Below are positions 10,360-20,809 of a DNA stretch of 64,000 bases, piece after piece. This DNA comes from Heracleum sosnowskyi (Eukaryota; Streptophyta; Magnoliopsida; Apiales; Apiaceae). Positions within the stretch are counted from its first letter, which is position 1. Each line of letters begins with the position of its first letter. Where the stretch lies: NCBI GenBank assembly GCA_030848705.1, contig CM061245.1:59112006-59176005 (forward strand), in the 5' to 3' direction. Position numbers and translations under genes: made by a program. The notes under the pieces were generated by a model. That model was not told the origin of the DNA and made no database searches. It was given only the letters and a program-made list of their open reading frames with translations.

Positions 10360-11625
10360 GTCATTTATTTTATAAATATTAAAAGATCGAAATGTATACA
10401 TGACTTTATAGGTTTGAAAAAATAATTATTTTACATCTTAAGATTTTATTTATGAAAAATATTAATATAAACAAAATAATATTTTTAATCATAAGTATGT
10501 CACTACGAAACAGTCTTGCTCTACGGTCACACTTTCCCAGTAGCCGGGATCTTATTCTTATTCTTATACGCCACACTTTGCCAGTGACCGTCATCTAAAA
10601 TTCAATAATTACGCGTCCTTAATAGATATCTAAAGTTGTACACTTGTGTGCCTACTAAGGATATCTAAGCCTAGTTCCGGAACTATAGCGTAAATTATGA
10701 ACGGGTTCAAAACTTAGAGACCGAAAGATTCGAAGATTCTTGTATCTTATATCTTATACATTTCGAAACAATAACGAACGATCTTATAATAATTTATAAT
10801 ATTTTAATTCAAAAAATTATTAGTACACAACAGAGACGATCAAATCATATAATAACACTTAAAAAAATAAAAAGGATCAGAGCATTGGCAATTTGTAACA
10901 AGCACAGACTAGCCGAAATTTTAATTATCAGTGTGCATTAAACTAATTAACTGGACAATTCAAATAACCAGACCAATCAACCAAAGAAAATAAATGGACC
11001 TAAAGCCCAATATAGCATCACGTAACTTGGTATAATCAATTTGTGAAAATGCATGCTCGTGTAATTTCTAAACAGACATAATAATATTTATATTAATAGA
11101 ATAATTCATGTCAGGTCACGGAAATAGTGAGAAGTCTACATACAATTAGCAATGAAGTATGTACATGCAGATCATTCTTTTACGTTTACAAGAAAATTAA
11201 CATACTTAGAGCATTCACGTTGGGTTATTCATTTTTTCTTCATCCTCATATTTTGAAGAAATTGGATGATTTAGCCCCCATTTTAGGGACAAAAAAATGC
11301 GTCCTCAAATTTGGGGACTTACTATGCATCCCCCATTTCATATTATATACAAGTTTTAAGTGTAAGTTGAATGAGAAAAGATAAAATAATAGTTAGTAGT
11401 TGAAGTTGTAAAGGGAAGTGAGAGAAAGAAGTAATAAAAAAATATAAAGATAGAAATGGAGAATGAAATGTAGCAAATTTTTAGATGACAAACAAATTAT
11501 AGAAAAAAATTTAGGAACTTACTATTTTTAGTAATAAAATGAGGATGGGGAAGGGGAATGGAATTACTTCCACATGCATATACTCGAATAAATACACTAA
11601 CCTCACCTTAGTAAATTGTCAAAGA
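10360..11625. other. Intergenic, no gene recognised
   Basis: AT-rich DNA. A short inverted pair, ACGGTCAC near 10524 and GTGACCGT near 10583, flanks ACACTTT repeats. Around 11210-11570 is a stretch opening GAGCATTCACGTTGGG, a type of opening often seen in short dispersed plant repeats, but I could not fix its ends. Confidence 0.4.
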
Positions 11626-11630
11626 GATCC

Positions 11631-11680
<50 letters not shown>
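11631..11680. repeat. (ATA)n trinucleotide microsatellite
   Basis: Uninterrupted run of about 16 ATA/TAA units. Confidence 0.97.
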
Positions 11681-12055
11681 TCCCTTGTTTATGTCACTAC
11701 AACCAATTTTATCAAATTGACAACTACTGCTCGCCACAATTTAATCATAAACTAGAGAAATTAATCATTTAATCATCTATATGCTTTAACACATCCTAAA
11801 TGAATTATTATAAATTACACATTAAAATAAAAGTACTCGTAACATTAAATAAATTCTAAAATCCAAATCATCTTATATATAAATTTTTGAAAATAATTTA
11901 ATCTAAATATAAAAACAACTAACTTATTGTTACAACACAATTCACACTATAAATTTGTCAAGGACTTTGTGAAACATTTTATTCAACAACTTGAAATTAC
12001 ATAACTACCCCTCCAAAGTCAAATGTTATAAAAATGTAAGAAAATTTTCATCTTG

Positions 12056-12136
12056 ATGGGAATCGAACCTAAGACACTTCAATACTAATTACTAAGAATT
12101 TCAAGTCACCAATTTAACCATTGAGCTACTTGGGCT
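12056..12136 (-). mobile_element. tRNA-like / SINE-like sequence, copy 1
   Basis: On the minus strand TAGCTCAATGG matches the polymerase III A box (TRGYNNARNGG) and, about 50 bases later, GGTTCGATTCC matches the B box. The A-to-B spacing is long for most tRNAs and I could not fold an acceptor stem, so a tRNA-derived SINE head or tRNA pseudogene is more likely than a working tRNA. Confidence 0.55.
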
Positions 12137-12450
12137 TTTTTGTTGAGGTATAAAACCCATTAGTATGGTAATGTATTTCACAAATATTATTTTACACTTT
12201 AGTTTTTATTCAAGATTCTTTCATGATAATTTCATTTGTCTGATTATTAATAAAAGTGGTTATTGGTATAAAGTATATCCAATAGACACATATCTCTTTA
12301 ATTAAATTTAATTATGTTTCTTTCTTTGAATTCATAATTTTCTAATACTGCAACAAGGACTTTGTGAAACATTTTATTCAACAACTTGAAATTACATAAC
12401 TGCCCCTCCAAAGTCAAATGTTTAAATGTAAGAAAATTTTCATCTTGATG

Positions 12451-12531
12451 GGAATCGAACCCAAGACACTTCAATACTAATTACTAAGAATTTCAAGTCA
12501 CCAATTTAACCATTGAGCTACTTGGGTTTTT
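12451..12531 (-). mobile_element. tRNA-like / SINE-like sequence, copy 2
   Basis: Second copy, in the other 395-bp unit, with the same A-box and B-box sequences. Confidence 0.55.
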
Positions 12532-12745
12532 TTGTTGAGGTATAAAACCCATTAGTATGGTAATGTATTTCACAAATATTATTTTACACTTTAGTTTTTA
12601 TTCAAGATTCTTTCATGATAATTTCATTTGTCTGATTATTAATAAAAGTGGTTATTGGTATAAAGTATATCCAATAGACACATATCTCTTTAATTAAATT
12701 TAATTATGTTTCTTCCTTTGTATTCACAATTTTAAGACAAAGTAC

Positions 12746-14260
12746 AAATGCATTTTTAGTCACATAATATCACTTTTTAGTCCGAGCATCCAATAATACA
12801 AAATAATAAAAAATAGTAATCATTTTGTCTCAACTATGTTCATACATATCAGATAATATAAGTAATAATATAAGCACCTCTATAGTTGTTACCCTGAATA
12901 GAGATGAACGTAATCCGGATTCAGGTCGGATTTTTCGATATCCGATAGGGCCGGGCTTTTTTAAATCGAGACAAATTTCCTCTAAAATATTTATACCTGT
13001 AGATAGGGTCGGGTCAGGAGGGGCCAAATCGGATTTTTACAAATTATTTTAGATATTGATAACTTTAACTTTAACTTTAACTTTTTTTTATTTTTTCGGA
13101 TTTAATTAAAAAATTTAAGCTTTTATCCGAGATTTAATTGAAAATTCTAACTTTTTGGATTGGACTTTTATCCTGATCAAGACTACGTCCAAATCGAGAT
13201 TAAATTTGGGTTTATTCGGCTCGAACCGGATCAGGTTTTTGTGAAAAATATGCGATCCGTTTAAGCCTGCGGGCTGGATCCAATTGAGGTGGACTTTTTT
13301 TTAATCAGATTTTTTCCGATTTTTTTAACCAGTTCAAACAGTTTTTTTCGAATACGAATTTGTGTGCATCTCAATCCTGCCACGTCATGCATTAAGGACA
13401 AGTATACTACTTCGGCCGCTTATAGAGAATTATGGAGACCAGAGAGTATTGGTACTTTCGAAATGGAGCCTTTATTTGACACCTTTGACTCATTCCTATC
13501 TGATTATTAATTAGCTTATAAAACTAATCATCAAATACATTCAACTAAGAACAAAATCTTCTTCGGACTAATACCAAACCGATCTTCCTTGCAAATCTTC
13601 TCAATCATGTCACATAGTGTCACCAACAAGTTCAAACTGGTGGTAGGATCACCACAACAAACTGAAGAATACTTATCATCGCAAAATTAAACTGACGTGA
13701 ACTAGAAAATATCGTCACAAAATGACATCAAGTTCTGTCGGTTAGAGCGATCACGTGCCTTGCACGGGTACAAGTGTAGTCACATCAGTAGTAGGAAACC
13801 ATGGACGATACACAAAGATAACCTAGATTTTTTACTACTCTAGGCTCAAGGTTCTGGTACCTTTTAAAGCTTATTAATAAATTTGTTCTTTTTGTTCTCT
13901 TTCTTTAGTTTCAACTCCTTTTGTCACACCATCGAATCTTACATAGAATTGTATGATATTTTTCAAGTTCTAAAATAATTATGATGCATTTGCTTAATAC
14001 AATGTATCTATTCAATATTTTAGTTATGGCAATTAGTTGATTGATGTCAGTAATAGAAAATGAACTTTTGATAAGAGCCCAGAAACTACTTCTTCTATAC
14101 AGGGAAAATAAGCCAAAGAAATGAGCTTAGGAGCTCATCCATTGCAACGGATAATAGCATGCAAACATAACAGATAAATCAGAAAAGTGCGCTCACAATA
14201 CAACAGGTATTTGCATTTTTAGTGTGCATCCAAATCTCAAGCAACTAAACATAACTAGGG
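12746..14260. other. Intergenic, no gene recognised
   Basis: AT-rich DNA with short local repeats (TTTAAC units near 13060-13082, GTCGGAT/ATCCGATA words near 12915-13020). At 13747 a CACGTGC/GCACGGG near-palindrome resembles the hairpin at 14264. Short open frames here show no recognisable domain. Confidence 0.4.
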
Positions 14261-14263
14261 CAT

Positions 14264-14294
14264 GCCCGTGCCTCGCACGGGCTATAAAGCTAGT
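14264..14294 (+). mobile_element. Helitron 3' terminus
   Basis: A perfect 8-bp hairpin, GCCCGTGC-CTC-GCACGGGC (14264-14282), is followed by seven bases and CTAG (14290-14293) then T. Hairpin plus CTRR next to T is the classic Helitron 3' end. I could not find a convincing TC 5' terminus, so the element's extent and cargo are unknown. Confidence 0.65.
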
Positions 14295-14809
14295 TTAATT
14301 AGGAGAGCGACCACATGAGTAGATTTGTCGATGCACAGATATTCTAAATTGTCAATACATGGAAAAGGTTCACACATTATAGGATGCACAGGATTACATT
14401 GACAATATTCACAGTCCATGTTAACTAAACAGAGAAGCATATAAGACAGTATTCGTTAGTACCGAAAGAAAGCGCAGAGACTTACCGGTTGTTGGTGATA
14501 AGAGTTGTACGAACTTTTATGTTTGTGCCCATGGTTAATTATATAGCCACACTAAAACCCTGAAATCAATTAGGTAATGCTACAATGTTCTCCTAAAATT
14601 GTCCAATCTCTCTAATTAATATCTAAATTACAATATTCTAATTCACACAAATATTCTTAATTAAATGTTACCGATATTCTAAAATCTTTTTCACACTTCT
14701 TTCCGATAATAACAAATCCTAAATATTTTGTACACAATTCTAGAATCTTGAAAGGCTAATGCATAGGCCTATTTATAAATACCGAGGATTCGACTCAACA
14801 TAAACAAAA

Positions 14810-15559
14810 ATGTAATAAGTAAATAATAAGTTAAACTGTCACAGGAATCTCAGAAGATAATATCAGTCAAGAGAATGAAGATTAAAGTCAATCTACAGAC
14901 TTGAAGTAATTCTACATTGAAAGAAGTTCATTTATTTGATCAAGTCTCACTGAAGTATTCAAGAAAGTGGATCTATTTAAGGTGACAGAGATTTCAACAG
15001 TGTGACAACAAGTGTATAGATTTTGTTAATGGGAAAAGAAAAAGAACCACAACTTAAAGTCAAAAGATGAAGAACAGTCATTACAGTTAGTCACTCATGA
15101 ACCAGACAGTACATAAAGTGTCAACATCATTCAGTGGAAGTCCATCATTACATTCAGTGGTTCAAAGGATGATTCTGTTTTCAAGAAGTTGAATTAATTT
15201 CTCTTTTAATTAACTAAATCAATAGTTAATTTAATCAATAATTTAATTCTAGTTGAATTAAATTATTCCTTAAATTAATTGATAAGTTAATTAAATTAGA
15301 AATAAGTTTATACTATTATGACTTTGGAAATGAACTGGTATGACTATCCATGATAGTCATACCGATTGTCATTGTAATATAAAAGACAGTCATTCCGAAA
15401 TTCATGCCAAACTTATTGTCAGTCATACTGATAGTCATTGAGGTTCAAGTGGAAAGTCATGCCAGTTCAAGGAAGTCATACTGAATGTCATTGGCATAGT
15501 CATTCCAACTCAAGTTCAATTTGCGTACAAATATATCAAAAGTGGCAGTTGATAAAGGT
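14810..15559 (+). mobile_element. Remnant rich in AGTCAT words, probably an older Sirevirus-like LTR (E0)
   Basis: No coding sequence. Variants of AGTCATACC, AGTCATTCC and AGTCATTG recur about nine times between 15330 and 15510, and 15337-15363 is a perfect 12-bp inverted repeat (GGTATGACTATC, CAT, complement). The style of iterated word resembles the LTRs of E1 and E2. The LTR of E1 begins at 15560, so this segment is probably the DNA that E1 inserted into. Left boundary uncertain. Confidence 0.35.
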
Positions 15560-15865
15560 TGTTAGGAACTATGTTGTTTCTTGATGATAACTAAACTAAC
15601 TTAGTGAAAATTGTATAAGTAAAAATGTAGCCTTCAACAGATAGCATGAGTTTGCAATATTCGTAGAAGGGTAGCTTATCTACAGATAAGACTCAATGTA
15701 ACATGTTTGTGTAATTCTGATGTAGAAGTTGGAGTATTAGTTTTAGGTTGAATAAGTCATGTTGACTGTTAATGGATATGTAGAATAGGGAGGCTAATTG
15801 TAAATAGACTATGCCTTGTAATTTTACATAAGTGAAATTGACTGTCTATGGATAACAGTACTAGA

Positions 15866-15985
15866 CGTCTACGGATGTGGCCAAAATACCTTCTACGGAT
15901 GTGGTCAAAATACTCTCAACGGATGCAGCTCAAGTAACCTCTACGAATGCAGCTCAAATAACCTCTACGGATGCAATCTGTACTT
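15866..15985. repeat. 24-bp minisatellite in the E1 LTR
   Basis: Five units starting CTACGGATG (variants CAACGGATG, CTACGAATG) at 15868, 15892, 15915, 15940 and 15964, so spaced 23-25 bp. Confidence 0.9.
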
Positions 15986-16404
15986 TGTGAAAATGACAGT
16001 TCTGACAGAGCACATGGGTTGACATATTTCACAGAGCATGAGACCAGTATTTCTGGTAAACTCACGAGAAGAAGAAGCATTCTGTTTTGTTTGGTCAATT
16101 GTAGCAATTCCATAAAAGACTATCAGTCAAAAAGGGCAAGCTACCAACACAAGGACCACTACTCAGAATGGAGAAACAAGGGTTTTGGACAGAGTTACTT
16201 TTTGTATTATTAGTTGTTCGAAATATCTTGTAAACTTGGGTTATATAACCAAGTGTAGCCCTATTTTAGAACTCAAGAAATCAGTTAGGCAATTTAGAGA
16301 GCACAAGGCAATATCACTTGTAAATTGTTGAAGCTAGAATAGTGTGTATGTAGCTGTGTGTTTATTCATAAACATCATAGAGATTTCTTCTAATAAAAAT
16401 ATCT

Positions 16405-16559
16405 CAGGTGGATCAATCAATCCACTTGAATTTATAATTATTGTGTTAGTTTTATTTTGTTTGTTTTTCTGTTCTTGAATACTATCATATCTTTTCTGTC
16501 AAGAACTAAAGAAATTTTTAAAGATTGTATTCAAAACCCCCCCCCCCTTCTACAATCTT
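16405..16559 (+). promoter_or_regulatory. Paired hairpins at the 3' end of the E1 LTR
   Basis: Hairpin 1: CAGGTGGAT (16405-16413) pairs with ATCCACTTG (16419-16427), one G-U pair. Hairpin 2: AAGATTGTA (16521-16529) pairs with TACAATCTT (16551-16559) around a C-run loop. Equivalents with changed but still complementary bases exist in the E2 LTRs. Confidence 0.7.
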
Positions 16560-16581
16560 GATTCATTGTCTGGGAACATCA

Positions 16582-16596
16582 ATTGGTATCAGAGCA
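16582..16596 (+). promoter_or_regulatory. E1 primer-binding site
   Basis: TGGTATCAGAGC right after the LTR is complementary to the 3' end of initiator methionine tRNA, the usual Copia primer. Confidence 0.85.
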
Positions 16597-16642
16597 AGCT
16601 TCTAACATACAAGAAGTTTAAAGATCAAAAGACATCAGAATC

Positions 16643-17476
16643 ATGGGTCAAGAGGATTATGGAGTTAAGATACCAGTTCTTGATAGAAAAAATTACTTTC
16701 ACTGAAAAGTAAAGATGAGTTTATATCTTATGTCTATGGATGAAGGATATGTAGAATGCATCGATCATGGTCCTCATGTTCCAATGAAGCCAAACACCTC
16801 AATAGCTCAAGCACCTGCAGGAACTCCAAGCACCATTCCAAAGTTACCTTCAGAATGGACTCCTGAGGACATCATTACCGTTCACAAAGACAAAAAGGCT
16901 ATGAATATTTTGTTCAATGGTCTTCATTCTGACATGTTTGACAATGTTATTAACTGTTCTACAACCAAGGAGATTTGGGACACTATCCAAACCATCTGTG
17001 AAGGGACTGAGCAAGTTAGAGAAAACAAGATGCAGTTTCTCATACAACAGTATGAACACTTTCACTTTAAGAGTGGAGAATCTTTGAATGATACTTTTAG
17101 TAGATTTCAAAAATTGTTGAATGGATTGAAGTTGTATGGGAGGGTGTATCAAATCAAAGATTCAAATCTTAAATTTCTCAGAGCCTTGCCAAAGGAGTGG
17201 AAGCCTATGACTGTTTCCTTGAGAAACACTCAAGAGTACAAGGATTTTACTCTTGAACGGCTGTATGGAACTCTAAAGACATATGAGCTAGAAATGGAGT
17301 AGGATGAGGAAATTGAGAAGGTCCAGAAGAAAACTGGATCTGTTGCCTTAGTAGCAAGTGTTAACAAGGCTTAGGACATGAAGGAAGAAACTTCTGAAGC
17401 TACACCAAGCTCAAGTGCTTGTGAACGTAGGACTGAATCAAGAAAATGCAAGGGAAAGATGATTGAAGAAAGTGAG
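16643..17476 (+). pseudogene. E1 gag, 5' part, interrupted by E2
   Basis: The ATG at 16643 opens MGQEDYGVKIPVLDRKNYFH, then a TGA at 16703 where the family has Trp, then KVKM. The rest is the N-terminal gag domain of Sirevirus Copia elements (GPHVPMKP, TKEIWDTIQ, YEHFHFKSGESLNDTFSRF, LPKEWKPM, YGTLKTYELEME), which builds the virus-like particle. Further stops are at 17300 and near 17372. The frame stops at 17476, where the E2 LTR begins; zinc knuckles and pol are absent. Confidence 0.85.
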
Positions 17477-19218
17477 TGTTAGGGTTGACCGATTTGGAAT
17501 GATGATAACAAAATGCTCAAGACAAGAATTTGATTTTGACACCGAAGCTGATTTTCAGAAAGCTAGTTCACAGAAGCTGATAAATCAGGAAGCTAACTAG
17601 AAGGCATTTTATCTATCCAAGGTCTAAAATCCACATCAAATGATTGGAGGATAGTCTGTCATCAAGTTAGGAAGCAATTCAGAAGCAAGCCAATGGACGT
17701 CTAATCAAGCACCAAGTGTTTCAGTGGTAAGTCTGCCTAATCAACTCAGTAATGGTGAATCAATAAAGATGACAAGGTGTTTTATCTAAAGATGAAGCTA
17801 AGAGTATCCTTTCTACGGATCAAGTTATGAAATCTCATTTCATCTACGGATACAAGCTGAAAACATCATATGCCATCAACGGATAGAAGCTGAGAACATC
17901 TTATCTCGTCAACGGATAGAAGCTAGGAACAACTTATCTCATCTACGGATAAAAGCTAGGGACATCATATCTACGGATAAAAGCTGAAGGAAGTTGATCA
18001 TCAGAAACAGTTAAGGATGTCATGTTTTATCTATGGATGTGGTTAAGAAAATCATGGTCTATCTATGGATGCAGTCAAGAATGTCATGTCTCATCTATGG
18101 ATACAGTTATGGAATATTACTTCTACGGATATTCTGAGATTACCTTTCTACTGATAATTGACGTAAAATGGTAGTCTACGGATATGGAATTAATACGCCT
18201 ACTGATGTTCATCTCATTCAACATGAAAAACAAATCTATGTAATACGCCTACTGATGTTTCTTTATTTTAGCAGGTTGAATGAAGGACAATCTCAGAGAT
18301 CATCACTACACACCCGTGACTAAAAGATGTTGGATGACGATGCAAAAGATGTATGGAATAGGGAGTCAAAATTGTAAATATGCGAAGGCTCAAATTCCTA
18401 CAAATGAAATGTGAAGTCATCTATTGTCTCTTATGTCTCGATGGATAAATAAGAGTTAAGGTAGCTACCTAGAAGTTTAACTTCTAATTGGACACAAAGG
18501 AAAAGCTTGACAAGCATGAAGACCTATTTGAATACTACAAGTTCACTTATCTCAACTGATAGTGACTTGACAGCCGGGTAACCAAGGAGAGGTCCTTTTC
18601 ATGCAGATGTCACATGGGCTTGGAATCTAGGTCAATTACATGGACTTAGTAATTTTTGAAGAGAGCAGCACACTCAATCAGAAAGCACCATTTGGGATTA
18701 TACAAGTTTATCTTTGATGCCAGCCAAGGCATTTCCCGAATAGGATAGTTTCTGATACGAGCATGTGAACAAGTAGAACAAAAAATGTAATATTTTATTA
18801 TGTTGTAGGTTTTGTTTGTAACACACAGTCAATGTATATAAGACTGTGTGGAGTAGCATAGAAATGTATGTGTAGAGAGCACAAAGCTGAAAGTAAAAAC
18901 ACTTAAGCTCTCTTCCATCATCTGTGTAAGCAGCTGGAGTTTGTTGAAAAACAAAACCAGAGAATTCTTCAATATACACCTCAGGTGGGCTTTTTCCGAG
19001 AAACCCACCTGAAAAGTTTAAAAAGTTTGCTTGTCTCCTGCATGTCTTTTTAACTCGAAGAATTCATATATGTTCATGGCTTGTTTCAATTCTTAGTTAA
19101 TTTACCAACTCATATATTCATACTGTAAAAGGTTTGAATTTTTTTGTAAAATTAACTAGATTGTATTCAACCCCCCCCCCCCTTCTACAATCTAGGTTGC
19201 ATTGTTCTGGGAATAACA
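17477..19218 (+). mobile_element. E2 5' LTR
   Basis: TGTTAGGGTTGA to GGGAATAACA, 1742 bp, followed by ATTAGTATCAGAGCAAGC (a PBS with one change from TGGTATCAGAGC). Contains about eleven CTACGGAT-type words between 17813 and 18183 spaced roughly 27-34 bp. Hairpins: TCAGGTGGG/CCCACCTGA (18981-19012) and CTAGATTGTA/TACAATCTAG with a C-run loop (19156-19195). At about 18239-18256 it carries a patch copied from 18191-18209 that the 3' LTR lacks. Confidence 0.85.
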
Positions 19219-19279
19219 ATTAGTATCAGAGCAAGCTTCTAACACACAAGAAGTTTAAAGATCAAAAGCAACTGCAACC

Positions 19280-20809
19280 ATGGAAAGAGGTGACAATGAA
19301 GAAGCTGGGAATGAGTTGTCGAACAAAGACTCAAAGTTGGAGTTTGCAAACTCTTTACCCAGAAAATGGAAGCATATCTCTGGATCTACTCCTGAACCCA
19401 AAGATCTAAATCTTAGCACCCCGCTAAGTACTCTTGAGTGCTCAAATCTTGAGGCTATGCAGGATGCAAATATTATCAGTGAAGAAGGAGAGACAGAAAC
19501 AAGAGATGTGGTCATCTCCAACCAAGAATTGAAAGAAGAGGAGAGAACAGAAGCAGCAAGCTCAACATTCAAACTGAAGATCTGTGAATGTATCAAGACC
19601 ACAACAGACAAGGGCAAGGAAGGAACGACAGTGGAAGATGAAGTCCTTTTTGAGCGAAGGGTTTCAACTGAAGAGGGTTGTTCTTCATCAACAGAGGGAT
19701 CTATCAACCTTGCACCCACAGCCTATGACAATCAAGAAGCAAGTTCAACCAGAAATCAGGTATTTTCTGTGAAGCCAACTAAGCATGTTAAAGAAGTATG
19801 TTGCAACACTGCAATGAGTTTAATTGATGAATTACATGTTGTGCGTATTTTCTTTAACAATCTCATTGAAGAAAATGTCAGGCTCAAAGCAACTAATGTT
19901 ATGCTTAGTGAGATAAATGCTATGTTGTAAACTCAAGTCTCTGAGTTTAAGGAAACACTTGTTGAATGCATGAATGCTAAACATGAACTTGAGGTTGTCT
20001 TAAAAAAAGAAGTGGTTTTGAAAGAGCAGCTGAGAAAGGAACAAGAGGTTATTGCAAGATGGAATACTTCCAGTTACATTGTGTCCAACATTATCAAATC
20101 TCAAGGAATGGACACATTTTGTAAAGAGACCTGGAAGTGCAATAACAAGAATCTAGAGGATGTGGAGACTGCTCCAAAGATGGTAAAACCATTTAGGAGT
20201 AATCAGACTCTAGAGAAACTGAGCAATATGGTTGGACCAAGCTTCAAGAATCAAGTTCAATCACTAAGAAGCAAAACCATCAAGGAAGAAGAGTCAGATG
20301 CAGATGAAGAGGAAATCTTGAATGAAACAACAATGATTGACTATAGTAACAGCTACCCATCAGAAGAAAGTGCTTCCAGAAGGCCCTGCATTCGATGTGG
20401 TAGAGTTAATCACTTGTATACTTCTTGCAGATTTGTTCATACAAGATCTACTCAACTGCCTATGACTGATATGCCTGTCATGCATCACATTTTTGCTCAC
20501 AATGCTCGAGATTCAACAAGATATGTGAACATGCCATTTGTTCCCCATCCATATTGGTATGAATTCAATATGCCTCAAATGTCATGGAGCATGCCTGACT
20601 TGAATGATTTGTATGCTCAAAAATTTCCTTGCCGAGCATCGAATTTTGATATTCTTGAGCAGCATGTGGATGCCGATCTCTCAATGTCAGAGTCAAGGGA
20701 TGAGAAGGGTTCAAAACCTTTGAAGCTCAAAGCTCAGAAAAAGAAGATGACAGTCATAAAAGCTATAAAGCCAAAGCTCAAGGAAACTTGGGTACCTAAG
20801 CCAGCTTGA
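19280..20809 (+). pseudogene. E2 gag-like ORF (C-terminal gag region)
   Basis: One frame of about 509 codons with a single internal TAA near 19928. The first part is acidic and low-complexity; the middle is charged and coiled-coil-like (ENVRLKATNVMLSEINAML, KHELEVVLKKEVVLKEQL). The second part resembles the C-terminal half of Sirevirus gag: WNTSSYIVSNIIKSQG, one CCHC zinc knuckle (CIRCGRVNHLYTSC is C-x2-C-x4-H-x4-C) and KETWVPKP before the end. The E1-type N-terminal gag domain is missing and replaced by unrelated sequence. No protease or polymerase follows. It may have bound RNA for a non-autonomous element relying on a relative's enzymes. Confidence 0.7.

Larger units (their letters stand above)
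11958..12745. repeat. Two-copy tandem duplication, 395-bp unit
   Basis: The unit beginning CAAGGACTTTGTGAAACATT is repeated at an offset of 395 bp (11958-12352, then 12353 to about 12745) with only a few substitutions and a small indel. Each unit contains a tRNA-like sequence on the minus strand. The near-identity indicates a recent duplication. Confidence 0.93.
15560..16581 (+). mobile_element. E1 Sirevirus-like Copia 5' LTR
   Basis: Starts TGTTAGGAAC and ends GGGAACATCA, directly followed by ATTGGTATCAGAGC (initiator-Met tRNA PBS). It includes a 24-bp minisatellite and two hairpins near the 3' end. The matching 3' LTR is not in the window. Confidence 0.8.

Noticed and set aside
12056..12136. 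Functional tRNA gene
   Set aside because: A and B boxes fit, but I could not build an acceptor stem or a proper anticodon arm, and spacing is long. SINE-like is more likely.
13289..13510. Plus-strand 73-codon ORF
   Set aside because: Low-complexity start, no domain, no exon-like borders, in repeat-like DNA.
15866..15985. CRISPR-like array of regularly spaced repeats
   Set aside because: Eukaryotic LTR minisatellite; the spacers are themselves repeats and there are no cas genes.
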